Shown here: in pieces, positions 1 through 8,065 of the stretch
Layout: every line of letters begins with the position of its first letter
Position numbering within the stretch: the stretch's first letter is position 1
Assembly: GCF_022581195.2 (NCBI RefSeq)
Contig: NC_061455.1
Location: 12,294,189-12,358,188, forward strand
Direction: 5' to 3'
Source of the DNA: Helicoverpa zea
Taxonomy: Eukaryota; Arthropoda; Insecta; Lepidoptera; Noctuidae
Length of the DNA: 64,000 bases
Notes under the pieces: model-generated
Databases searched by the model: none
What the model was told of the DNA's origin: nothing
What the model saw: only the letters and a program-made list of their open reading frames with translations
Made by a program: the position numbers and the translations under genes

Positions 1-77
1 CAAGTTACATTAGAACAACGGGCCCATCGTAAAGTCTTCGACAATGCCCTGTTCGAGTCGTTTTGTACGGTCTCGGG
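1..77 (+). CDS. possible partial exon cut by the window's left edge
   Basis: The first 77 bases are open in frame 1 (25 codons plus two bases) and about half GC. They end at a good splice donor, GGG followed by GTGAGT at 78-83, after which composition drops sharply to AT-rich. Third codon positions are about half GC, unlike the flanking DNA. The reading contains the segment HRKVFDNALFESF, which I do not recognise. This would be an internal exon ending in phase 2, whose start lies outside the window. A 25-codon open frame can occur by chance, so this rests on the composition step and the donor. No downstream exon of the same gene was found. Confidence 0.33.
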
Positions 78-83
78 GTGAGT

Positions 84-1021
84 TTGCGTTTTAAAATGGT
101 GAAACGGTACTTATGATTGGTAAACTAAACTGACGTAGATGTGTGATTTACATGTGTGTCATTATTTTCGGCATTTTTACTTTTACGAGAAACCACGATA
201 ATTGGTGACTCCAGCCCGAGACCAAGGCCTCAATGGCGCTAGGAGACATGAATTACCTCACTTCATTCTAACAGTTACACAAATAATAAACATTGCCTGG
301 TTGAACATCAGTACATTGCCCAATATGGCGATCCTCTCATATACCTAATAATACACTTAAAAAGTTACGACTTAGAAGAAAGGACCATGAGTCAAATTGG
401 GCTCATTGTCCAACAGAGTTATAGCATATGCCGTTGTGAAGGTTTTTGTTTGTACTAAAATTGTTACTATGGGCACTGCCTTCAATTCCATGGCAAAAAA
501 AAGATATACACCTAAATAGGTTTACATATTACGTAGGTATACATTCTGGTTAACAGAAACGAAATGGGTCGAGATGCCATCGCTCAGTATTACTCCTCGT
601 GTCTAACAGGTAGACGCTCAGTAGGAAGTTGTGCTCATATCATTTCAATAATATGGTATCTAGGGTTAGGCAGGCACTCACAATTTAATCCACCGGCAGG
701 ATACTTAGACGACATTATTATTGATATTGATTGAAATGTTAACAAAAATAATTTTAACTGTTAGCAGCTGTTTTATTTTTTATGTATACATCAAACCTGG
801 AATTAAAACTAGTTAAAGGTGTTCAATAACAAAACCTACACTGCCATAACAGCACTACTTTTTGCAGAATATTAGTTTATTTATGGTCGGAGAAAAATAT
901 TTATAGCAAAATAACCCCATGGATTCTTCGCAAAAATGAGTTTAAATCTTTATATTTAGTGCTTTACAAGTATATTCAAAGTGGTCTCATCTCTGTTGGT
1001 GAGTGAGCCCAGGCTTCATAC
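84..1021. other. AT-rich stretch without a recognisable gene
   Basis: Only short chance ORFs are seen. A ninety-base run around 545-690 is slightly GC-richer but has frequent stops in all frames. Confidence 0.6.
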
Positions 1022-1203
1022 ATTTTTGCCCATGGTCCTTTCATTGGTACAGACACCATAACCAAGACAATTTGAGTCATCAGGGGACGGTTTACATGCG
1101 TGTGGGTAATACCGTAACTTATCGACATTTTTACGGTTAAGGTTTTTGAGCTCGTCTCTAGAGGAACCTTTTGTTTTCTTTCCACAGTTTTCGGGTTCGC
1201 GGA
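1022..1203 (-). CDS. candidate internal exon, cysteine-containing product, unknown
   Basis: Read on the minus strand, an acceptor CTTACAG (1210-1204) is followed by two bases and 60 open codons, then a GTATGA donor at 1021-1016. Without splicing, the frame stops at TGA 1018-1016. The peptide is rich in Lys, Asn and Arg. Its C-terminal part has three cysteines spaced C-x8-C-x5-C (residues 36, 45 and 51, in ACKPSPDDSNCLGYGVCTN), with another at residue 6. That spacing recalls the first half of an EGF-like module, but no complete domain is present and I do not recognise the protein. A second minus-strand frame is also open here, so a decayed repeat or chance is possible. No partner exons were found. 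Confidence 0.3.
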
Positions 1204-1215
1204 CTGTAAGCAGTA

Positions 1216-1771
1216 TTATTTGGTTTGTTTCGCAATTTCATGAATTTAATGTCGTGTACCTAATGTCATGTGAGTAAGATTTAAGGAGAAAATTATTAAA
1301 AAAAATGGAAATTATAGGATAGGTATAAAACATTATGTATAATGAGTGAAATTAATAAATTAAAAAATCTGTTTCAAACAGTGTAGTTTCAAAGTGATCA
1401 ACATTTTACAGTATGGCCACAAAGTTGTCAAACCACAAAATTTCTATTAAAATCAATTAAATTACTTTGTTATATAATTTCCCGTTGCGCTAGAGCGTTT
1501 AAAATTAAATTACATAACTAAAATTGTATACATTTTGTATTCAAAATAGATTTTAATTTGCTATCTATATCAAATAGTTTATTGATTGTATTGAACTGTG
1601 TTACAAAATTGTGTTACACTTCGCAACTAAAGTTAATAATTATATTAACTTTGATGTATTGAGTTAGTATCCAATTACATTAGTTTTGAATGATTAGAAA
1701 TTGAGCCGTTGCTGGTTACAATACAGATGTTTTGGAAGTTTCGATCGACAAAATTTTCATAAAGATTCTAA
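1216..1771. other. AT-rich flank of the LTR element, no gene
   Basis: No coding signal. It contains an AT-rich inverted repeat at 1629-1652 (10-bp arms, 4-base loop). Confidence 0.6.
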
Positions 1772-1775
1772 GTTC
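1772..1775. repeat. target-site duplication, left copy (GTTC)
   Basis: GTTC directly abuts the outer TG of the left LTR and is repeated at 8062-8065 directly after the outer CA of the right LTR. Four base pairs is usual for Ty3/gypsy integrases. An A also precedes both copies, so a 5-bp reading is possible if the LTR is taken one base shorter. Confidence 0.85.
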
Positions 1776-1982
1776 TGAAGTATATCCAGGAGAACAGGTG
1801 GCAGATGGAAACAAGCGTTCAGTCCGAAGTCAGATTTTTATTAAACCCAATTATATCATACAATACATATTGCTTAATCAGATTACTTAGTTTCTAGAAT
1901 ATTAATGCTTTACTTGCGGAACGTGACATGTTATTGTATCGACGACGGTCTTAATGTGGATCAGCAAGGGCATGTCCTTACA
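1776..1982 (-). repeat. 3' LTR (left copy)
   Basis: 207 bp, identical to 7855-8061. On the minus strand it begins TGTAAGGACATG and ends TACTTCA, the usual TG...CA ends. TTTATT at 1837-1842 is a minus-strand AATAAA poly(A) signal inside the LTR. Confidence 0.95.
1837..1842 (-). terminator. poly(A) signal AATAAA in the 3' LTR
   Basis: Minus-strand AATAAA within the LTR. The equivalent in the 5' LTR is 7916-7921. It is the only canonical signal I see in the LTR. Confidence 0.6.
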
Positions 1983-1996
1983 TCTCCCCCGAAAAG
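1983..1996 (-). other. polypurine tract for plus-strand priming
   Basis: On the minus strand, GGGGGAGA lies immediately upstream of the 3' LTR start (CTTTTCGGGGGAGA then TGTAAGG). A purine run abutting the LTR is the standard second-strand primer of LTR retrotransposons. Confidence 0.8.
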
Positions 1997-2197
1997 TATC
2001 GACAACACCTTCCCCCGTTAGGGAGAAAAAAAAAAAATACAATAATAAGTCACGCTAGGTATTTTTTTTTTCAATATTAAGAAATTACAAAAACTTATGT
2101 ATAATAACAGTACCTATAATAATAATCTATGGATATTAACATTGTTATATAATAAGAAACAACGTATACAATGCAAATACATCCTTATGTTAATCAA
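1997..2197 (-). other. element 3' untranslated region between pol and the PPT
   Basis: About 200 bp, very AT-rich, with poly-A and poly-T runs (2029-2038, 2061-2071). No ORF and in particular no env. Confidence 0.7.
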
Positions 2198-5100
2198 TTA
2201 GAAATTAAATAATTTTGTCAGATTTTTGTGAATGGTATATTCTTTACCATTCTTAATTATTTTTACATTTGGTGGATTATCCACTATTACCTTGTATGGT
2301 CCATTATAAATGTTATCTAACTTTGTACCGGTTTGATTTTTTACTAAAATTAAGTCACCTGGTTTGTAGTTAATACTATGTATATTTTGATCAAATAGAC
2401 GCTTCCTTAATAGTTTGCTTTTAAATAAATTTTCTTTAGCGTCTGCATGAGCTTTCTGAAGTCTATATTTTAATTCTTTAGGATAGTCGTCAAAATTATA
2501 TAATGGATCAACATTTAATTGGAGATTGCTAGGCAAATTACAGAGTTTTCCGAATACTAATTCGTATGGAGTGTATTTTGTTTCGGTATGTACCGTGGTA
2601 TTAAACGAAAAACACCAAAAGGGAACCCAATCGCTCCAATTGTCTCGATTATTACTGCATTGAATTCTGAGATAAGCCCCCAAATGTTTGTGTGTATTTT
2701 CAATTGAACCTAGTGTTTCATGATGGTAAGGAGTTGAATTTATTTTTTTTATACCTAATAATACGCATGTTTCTTTTAATACGGATGACATAAACTCCGT
2801 TCCGTTATCGGTTAAAATTTCTTGTGGGATACCGTATCGTAAAACAAAATTATTTACGAAAGTTTTTGAAACTGTAACCGTATCTTTTTGTTTTATAGGG
2901 TACGCTTCAACAAATTTTGATAATTCGCACTGTACCGTTAAGATATACTTATTATTATAATTGTCTAATTCTAGCGGGCCCATTAAATCTAAACTAACCC
3001 TATCAAAAGCGGAACTAGGTGTTGACGTTATAACCATTGGTTCCTTAACGTTCTTATTAGTATATTTCTGTAACTGACAGTTCTTACATTTTTTTACATA
3101 ATTCGCCACGTCCGTAGACATGCCTGGCCAAAAATAATGTCTTTTAATGTTATTCAGCATACGATTCACCCCCGCGTGGCCACTGCTGGGTAACAGGTGA
3201 AAATCGTTGAGTATAACTTTTTTATCGTCGTCATCATAAATTCTCGTAATGCCTCTAATTACAACAAAATGAGGTATATTAAGTTGCAACCTTTTACTTT
3301 CACTTAACAAAAGTTTTATAATATTAGCATTTTTATTTTTAATGATTAGCAACTCTTTTATAGCTAATCTTTTACAAAATTGATTTAGATCCCTCGCTAA
3401 CACCTCTACGGTCGATAACGATCGGGAGTCTAAATATATCGCAGAATGCGATGGAACAAAAATACAAAGCTTTGCATTTGATAAAATATTATCCTTATTC
3501 TTCAAAACTTTCTCCTTTAAATTAGAAAAAACAAGTTCTACTATTTCGTCAGGTTTTTTGAGTATCTCCACAGCGAATGGTTGATCAGACCTGTGCGCTG
3601 TGGATGTCTCATTTTCTGATCCATCATTACTACGAGTCAATACAAGATTTTTACGTTGATTTCTTGTTAAAACATTGACGACGTGTTCCTGCATGTTTTT
3701 TAGGTCCTGGCTCGTTATAGGAATTCGACTCAATGCGTCTGCAGCCACATTGGTTCGACCTGGAACGTATTCTACCTCAAAGTCATATTCTTCTAGGTAC
3801 AACCGAAATTTCGTTAGCCTACTAGACGGTTCTTTTAAATTAAACAAATAGACAAGAGGTCTATGGTCAGTGTAGATTTTAAACTTTCTGCCATATAAAT
3901 AAGGTCTGAAATGGTTGACCGCCCAAACTATTGCAAGTAATTCTAATTCTATTACTGGATATCTTGTCTCGGCAGGTTTTAAATTACGACTAGCGTATGC
4001 AACCACTTTTCCATTGCTATTTGATAATATTGCGCCTAAGCCTATTTTTGATGCGTCTGTTTGCAATTTAAATATATTTTTTTCTGTAAAATCAGGATAC
4101 TCTAAAATTGGAGGGTTAATAAGTGCTGATTTTAATTCTTCGAATGCCGATTGACATTCAGGTGACCAAATGAACTTTGCACCTTTTTTACACAGTACAT
4201 TCATCGGATATACAATATCCGCAAAACGAGGTATAAATCGTCTATAATAATTGGCAAACGCGACAAAACGCTTGACGTCATCAGCGCATGCCGGTGTCGG
4301 ATACTTGTGCATCGTTTCAATTTTTGCTGGATCAGGAAAAATACCATCCGATGTTATTTTATGACCTAAGTACACGATTTCATGTCTTAAAAATTCGCAT
4401 TTAATTGGGTTCAGTTTTAAATTCACTTCTCTTAAACGGTTTAATACACTAATAAGATTTTTGTTATGATGCGTTAACGATCTGCCTATCACGACGCAGT
4501 CATCTAAGTAAATAAAACATTTCTTGTAATTAATGCCGGCCATTGCTATGGTCATAAGCCTTGAAAATACACTAGGACTTGTTTTGAGACCCATAGGACA
4601 ACGCTTCATTTGGTATTGTTTACCAGCCGTAAAAGCTGTACATTTACGCGAACCTGGTTCTAAAGAAAGCTGATACATTTTATTTACGCTGAATGAAGTG
4701 TATTTTCTAGAGTTTTCATTAAGAGATAGTTGGTAGTAACTTTGAGAAAGATCCAATTTTGAGAAATAAATACTACCTGATAAGGAATCTAATATCTCAG
4801 TTATATTGGGTAATGGGAATTTGTCGTCTTGAATTTTGTTATTTAGATGACGGTAATCAATTACAAGCCTCCATTTCTTTTCGTTTGTTTTATCTGCCTT
4901 TTTAGGCACTAGCAATACTGGGCTTGACCATTCGGATGTGGTTTCTTCAATAATATCATTTTTTAACATATCCTGGATTTGTTTTTCAACTTCGTTTTTA
5001 AGCGAGTGTGGGATTCTGTAAGGTTTAACGTAAACCGGAGTAACATTATCTTTTAAAGTAATAGAGTGTTCTAATAAATTTGTCACTGATAACTTGTCTC

Positions 5101-5905
5101 CTGGCAAGTGAAAAACATCAGTGTATTTTGCGCATATATTCTCTATACTTATTTGTTCTTCTTTATTCATATAACTCAAGTCAAGTAAGGAAAAAAGTTT
5201 TTTAACGCGGTTTGCAGAAGGATTCTCTTCTGTAAATTTACACACGTCAAATGTGTTAAGAGAATAAATACATAAAGTTGATAAATCGACAGTAATCTCT
5301 TCTTCTTTTGTGTTTAAAACTCTCACGGGAATAACATTATTAACTGGTTTTGCAATTAACCCCGCTATAAAAACTCCCGAGTCAATTTCCTTCGCCAAAA
5401 CAACAACGTCTTCAGAAAATTGACAAGGGATATGTCTTATCACTTCACAACGGGGTGGGATAACTTGACGAAACCTGTTGTCACATTCAAAACTTATAGA
5501 AATTGTCTCATTATAATTTGATAAGCTCATGGTCATCTTATTATAATTAACGACGGCTCCATACCGCTTCAAAAAATCATGACCTAGTATACCATCAGTA
5601 GGACAGTTTAAATTCTTAAAAACGTAAAACTGTTGATTAAATACTATACCATTATGAACTAAATCTAAATATACGTAGCCCTCTGACACTAACTGTCCAC
5701 TTATGCCTTTTATAACTATCTTATTGTAACAAAGTTTACTTATTAAATACTCATTTAACCATTCATATTTTAAAGTGCATATAGTAGCACCGCTATCTAC
5801 TAAAAAAGTCGCACAATTAGCTGAAATTACGTTAAGTGAAACTACATTACTTTTACTATAGCTTAAAACATTATTATCATTCATTAGAGGAACGAAAAAA
5901 CTCAT
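2198..5905 (-). CDS. pol: retrotransposon Pol polyprotein (protease, RT, RNase H, integrase)
   Basis: 1235 residues, uninterrupted. The aspartic protease has LVDSGAT (D37) and ILGHDFL near 106. Reverse transcriptase motif A is LDLS (D385) and the active site is YLDD (466-469). RNase H has TDAS (D617), an E in ELELLA (653-655), TDHRPL (D680) and AADALS (D723). The integrase has an HHCC zinc site (H903, H910, C940, C943), then D973, D1033 and E1069 with the canonical 35-residue D-E spacing, and a GPY motif near 1202. There is no chromodomain. The ATG at 5905 overlaps the end of gag by 29 bases in the +1 frame, and a TGA stands two codons upstream. Expression therefore needs either restart at this ATG or a +1 shift in the TTT TTT C stretch. 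Odd feature: residues 391-410 and 411-430 are tandem versions of the same RT segment. Confidence 0.97.
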   Translation of the reverse strand: MSFFVPLMNDNNVLSYSKSNVVSLNVISANCATFLVDSGATICTLKYEWLNEYLISKLCYNKIVIKGISGQLVSEGYVYLDLVHNGIVFNQQFYVFKNLNCPTDGILGHDFLKRYGAVVNYNKMTMSLSNYNETISISFECDNRFRQVIPPRCEVIRHIPCQFSEDVVVLAKEIDSGVFIAGLIAKPVNNVIPVRVLNTKEEEITVDLSTLCIYSLNTFDVCKFTEENPSANRVKKLFSLLDLSYMNKEEQISIENICAKYTDVFHLPGDKLSVTNLLEHSITLKDNVTPVYVKPYRIPHSLKNEVEKQIQDMLKNDIIEETTSEWSSPVLLVPKKADKTNEKKWRLVIDYRHLNNKIQDDKFPLPNITEILDSLSGSIYFSKLDLSQSYYQLSLNENSRKYTSFSVNKMYQLSLEPGSRKCTAFTAGKQYQMKRCPMGLKTSPSVFSRLMTIAMAGINYKKCFIYLDDCVVIGRSLTHHNKNLISVLNRLREVNLKLNPIKCEFLRHEIVYLGHKITSDGIFPDPAKIETMHKYPTPACADDVKRFVAFANYYRRFIPRFADIVYPMNVLCKKGAKFIWSPECQSAFEELKSALINPPILEYPDFTEKNIFKLQTDASKIGLGAILSNSNGKVVAYASRNLKPAETRYPVIELELLAIVWAVNHFRPYLYGRKFKIYTDHRPLVYLFNLKEPSSRLTKFRLYLEEYDFEVEYVPGRTNVAADALSRIPITSQDLKNMQEHVVNVLTRNQRKNLVLTRSNDGSENETSTAHRSDQPFAVEILKKPDEIVELVFSNLKEKVLKNKDNILSNAKLCIFVPSHSAIYLDSRSLSTVEVLARDLNQFCKRLAIKELLIIKNKNANIIKLLLSESKRLQLNIPHFVVIRGITRIYDDDDKKVILNDFHLLPSSGHAGVNRMLNNIKRHYFWPGMSTDVANYVKKCKNCQLQKYTNKNVKEPMVITSTPSSAFDRVSLDLMGPLELDNYNNKYILTVQCELSKFVEAYPIKQKDTVTVSKTFVNNFVLRYGIPQEILTDNGTEFMSSVLKETCVLLGIKKINSTPYHHETLGSIENTHKHLGAYLRIQCSNNRDNWSDWVPFWCFSFNTTVHTETKYTPYELVFGKLCNLPSNLQLNVDPLYNFDDYPKELKYRLQKAHADAKENLFKSKLLRKRLFDQNIHSINYKPGDLILVKNQTGTKLDNIYNGPYKVIVDNPPNVKIIKNGKEYTIHKNLTKLFNF
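4616..4735 (-). repeat. tandem 20-residue duplication inside the reverse transcriptase
   Basis: Codons 391-410 (4676-4735) and 411-430 (4616-4675) both read YQLSL...SRK.T.F, with 11 of 20 residues identical. The segment normally occurs once in Ty3/gypsy RT, between motif A and the PMGLK motif. Nucleotide identity is low, so this is not a recent slippage product. Confidence 0.8.
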
Positions 5906-7073
5906 TGCTCATAGTTGGTTCATTTATTGTTGGTTCTTGCGACTCTTGCGAAACAACCTGAACACGTGAGTGTTCACTGCTTCTCGGAAAATATTGCACG
6001 CCTGCAGGTGTCCGAAGAAATCCGAAACCTCGACCGCGTGCTGTCCCACGGTTGCTTCCGCGCATGTACCTATTGTTGTAATTGGATGGTGCAATATTTT
6101 GATCTTGCCTATTATCTGATGGGTTATTGTATCTATAATTTTTAAATCCCCTATTTATATACGTATTGCCTCGTCTATAGTAAGGCCGGTTTTGAATGGA
6201 AGGATTTCTAAAGTTCAGGATGTGATCTTCTTTTGGTAATAACGTATGCTCATCTATTGCTGTACGGATAGCTTCTGGCAATGACGTAAACTGGCGAGAA
6301 GCTACTATGGTACTTAGCCGCGTATTATTCAAACCGTCTGAAAAACGTTTAATTGCTAACTTTTCATTAATGGGACGTAATATGTTAAACTTAGAGTCAT
6401 CTCCATCAGCCTGCGCTATAGTTAAGTCAACGAATAGTTTTTCCAATTCATTGCCAAACTGCTCAATGGACCGACGCTCCTGATTACTATTTAAAATTTG
6501 AGATTGGTTAGCTGCTGCTGATTTCTTTTGTATTAAATATGTACGCATATCGGTAATCAAACTGTCTATAGTTGCATATGAAGATTTTAGTCGGAGTTTC
6601 GCACCCTCAGACAATCGAGTCTTTAAAACAAACTCTATTAGTAGGTTTTTGGTTTTATCGGTGATCATTGAACTGTATAATTGGATACCATCTATCAAAC
6701 GCTTAGTGTCTTGTTCCTTATCAGTCATTATGGGTAAAAGTGCAATAGCTGTTTTTAAATTAAATGATTCTGTAGCCATCTTTGATGATTTCGAAGTTAT
6801 ATTACATAAACTAATGATCTTATTATAACAAATATGTATATTATTTATGATAGAGTTAATTGTCTTTAAACTATCAGAACTTAATTCAGAGTTTTCAATT
6901 TTTCTTTGCACCTCAAGCAAAATACACTCCAACTTACAATATTCCGATTGAGCTAGTAAAACTTTTTGTTCTGCTGTATCGGATGTCTGTCTCCGTACAG
7001 GACCGATTTTTATAAGATAATCCTTAATTTCTTTCAACTTGCTTGATATAGATAGCAACTCGTTTAAAGTCAT
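5877..7073 (-). CDS. gag: retrotransposon Gag-like structural protein
   Basis: 398 residues, ATG at 7073, directly upstream of pol and overlapping it by 29 bases. The N-terminal two thirds is helical in character, as in capsid domains. The C-terminal part (about 290-355) is rich in Arg, Asn, Tyr and Gly, with RRGN, NRGF and RGRGFG patches that would bind RNA. No CCHC zinc knuckle is present, which is common for Gag of insect Ty3/gypsy lineages. The call rests mainly on position, length and the basic RG-rich tail; the capsid fold itself is inferred. The frame ends in TGA within a T-rich overlap that may mediate pol expression. It should form the particles that package the element RNA. Confidence 0.88.
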   Translation of the reverse strand: MTLNELLSISSKLKEIKDYLIKIGPVRRQTSDTAEQKVLLAQSEYCKLECILLEVQRKIENSELSSDSLKTINSIINNIHICYNKIISLCNITSKSSKMATESFNLKTAIALLPIMTDKEQDTKRLIDGIQLYSSMITDKTKNLLIEFVLKTRLSEGAKLRLKSSYATIDSLITDMRTYLIQKKSAAANQSQILNSNQERRSIEQFGNELEKLFVDLTIAQADGDDSKFNILRPINEKLAIKRFSDGLNNTRLSTIVASRQFTSLPEAIRTAIDEHTLLPKEDHILNFRNPSIQNRPYYRRGNTYINRGFKNYRYNNPSDNRQDQNIAPSNYNNRYMRGSNRGTARGRGFGFLRTPAGVQYFPRSSEHSRVQVVSQESQEPTINEPTMSNEFFRSSNE

Positions 7074-7254
7074 TACAAAGATACTTAGCTCATAGTTATT
7101 TAGTGAATTTACTAACTTATAGGCAACTTAATACTTAACTATGCATAATTAAATAAAATAATGAAACCTGATACAAAGGAGCGACTTGCTAGCGACGACG
7201 GAGACTCCGAGGCTTGAGGTGACAGTTTCGCTGGATGTGGTGCTGACTCCGCTG
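7074..7254 (-). other. leader between the GC-rich repeat and gag
   Basis: About 180 bp of AT-rich untranslated sequence upstream of the gag ATG. No further ORF with an ATG is supported. Confidence 0.5.
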
Positions 7255-7397
7255 CCGGGACAATCCCTGGACTCCACTGGTACTGGGCCGGGCTATACCC
7301 TGGACTCCGTGGGCCGGGACATTCCCTGGACTCCGCTGGTACTGGGCCGGGCTATACCCTGGACTCCGTGGGCCGGGCAAATCCCTGGACACCTCGT
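7255..7397. repeat. GC-rich 59-bp tandem repeat in the retrotransposon leader
   Basis: The unit begins CCGGGACA at 7255, 7314 and (as CCGGGCAA) 7373, giving 2.4 copies of 59 bp. Each unit holds two related halves sharing CCCTGGACTCC. The block is strikingly GC-rich inside an AT-rich element and lies between the small ORF and gag. It creates spurious open frames on both strands. Confidence 0.9.
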
Positions 7398-7398
7398 T

Positions 7399-7662
7399 CT
7401 AAACCGTCGATGTTGCTTGGGGTTGAGAAACAACACTAAATGTACTGGCGTTGAGTTCTCTTCTTAAGACTTTTACTGCGCTTTTTTGGCACTTTTTCGC
7501 GATGAAATAAAGTGCTCCGAGAAGTAAAACAATCAGTATTATAATCAAAAGAATTTTCTCAATACTGATCAGTGGTCCAAAGTCTTGACTGGTGCTGGCA
7601 TTGGCTTTACCGTTTGCATTTTGAGCTATTACAACTTCTTCTTTTGAATAAGATTTTCCCAT
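7399..7662 (-). CDS. small membrane protein encoded upstream of gag (ORF0)
   Basis: 87 residues from an ATG at 7662. The N-terminus MGKSYSKEE has Gly2 and Ser6, the pattern of an N-myristoylation signal. Residues about 32-55 (ISIEKILLIIILIVLLLGAL onward) form one strong transmembrane helix, followed by a basic segment (KKCQK, LRRE). Two NAS sequons occur at 21 and 71. It is the first ORF of the element RNA, between the 5' LTR and gag, whereas an env gene would lie after pol. The function is not known to me; a role in membrane targeting of particles or RNA is a guess. Against chance: a true ATG start, a clean hydrophobic helix, and survival in an element whose other ORFs are intact. Confidence 0.72.
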   Translation of the reverse strand: MGKSYSKEEVVIAQNANGKANASTSQDFGPLISIEKILLIIILIVLLLGALYFIAKKCQKSAVKVLRRELNASTFSVVSQPQATSTV

Positions 7663-7671
7663 CTTCTTTCT

Positions 7672-7790
7672 TGAAGTTTTTTTTTTTTCTGCTTCTTTCT
7701 TGTATTTAAATTGTTTCTTCTTTCTTGATGTTTCTTTTTTTTTTTGATGTTTCTTCTTTCTTGATGTTTCTTCAATTCAGAATTTTTCTT
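7672..7790 (-). repeat. purine-rich leader with a duplicated segment
   Basis: On the plus strand this is TTTCTTCTTTCTTGATG repeated (near 7715 and 7750) with T-runs, so the RNA leader is almost pure A/G with recurring AAGAAAGAAG. It is 5' untranslated sequence between the PBS and ORF0. Confidence 0.75.
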
Positions 7791-7836
7791 CATTCAGGTT
7801 GTCTTAATTTTTGGTTGTTATTTCTGTAATTCGTTT

Positions 7837-7854
7837 TATATAGCAGGGTCGCCA
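7837..7854 (-). other. primer-binding site next to the 5' LTR
   Basis: Immediately after the 5' LTR the minus strand reads TGGCGACCCTGC. It begins with TGG, complementary to a tRNA CCA end. The exact tRNA cannot be named from the window; an arginine tRNA-type 3' end is one possibility. Confidence 0.75.
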
Positions 7855-8061
7855 TGAAGTATATCCAGGAGAACAGGTGGCAGATGGAAACAAGCGTTCA
7901 GTCCGAAGTCAGATTTTTATTAAACCCAATTATATCATACAATACATATTGCTTAATCAGATTACTTAGTTTCTAGAATATTAATGCTTTACTTGCGGAA
8001 CGTGACATGTTATTGTATCGACGACGGTCTTAATGTGGATCAGCAAGGGCATGTCCTTACA
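7855..8061 (-). repeat. 5' LTR (right copy)
   Basis: 207 bp, identical to 1776-1982. It should carry the element promoter; no clear TATA box is evident. The poly(A) signal equivalent is at 7916-7921. Confidence 0.95.
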
Positions 8062-8065
8062 GTTC
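8062..8065. repeat. target-site duplication, right copy (GTTC)
   Basis: Matches 1772-1775 across the retrotransposon. Confidence 0.85.

Larger units (their letters stand above)
1776..8061 (-). mobile_element. full-length Ty3/gypsy-type LTR retrotransposon, apparently intact
   Basis: In element orientation (minus strand) the order is 5' LTR, primer-binding site, purine-rich leader, small membrane-protein ORF, GC-rich tandem repeat, gag, pol (PR-RT-RH-IN), polypurine tract, 3' LTR. It is 6286 bp long. The two 207-bp LTRs are identical by eye, the target duplication is GTTC, and the ORFs are uninterrupted, so the insertion is very recent and the copy may be autonomous. The RT-RH-IN order and a GPY motif after the integrase core place it in Ty3/gypsy. 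Gag lacks a CCHC knuckle and there is no chromodomain and no env after pol. Those traits, and the integrase style, recall the insect mdg1/412-type lineage, but that assignment is an inference without a tree. Confidence 0.95.

Noticed and set aside
1997..2197. Possible env gene after pol
   Set aside because: Only about 200 bp of AT-rich untranslated sequence separates the pol stop from the polypurine tract; no ORF fits.
7189..7392. Open frames on both strands across the GC-rich leader of the LTR element
   Set aside because: They are produced by the 59-bp tandem repeat. The minus-strand one begins with GTG, not ATG, directly after the small membrane ORF, and neither has protein-like features apart from the repeat.
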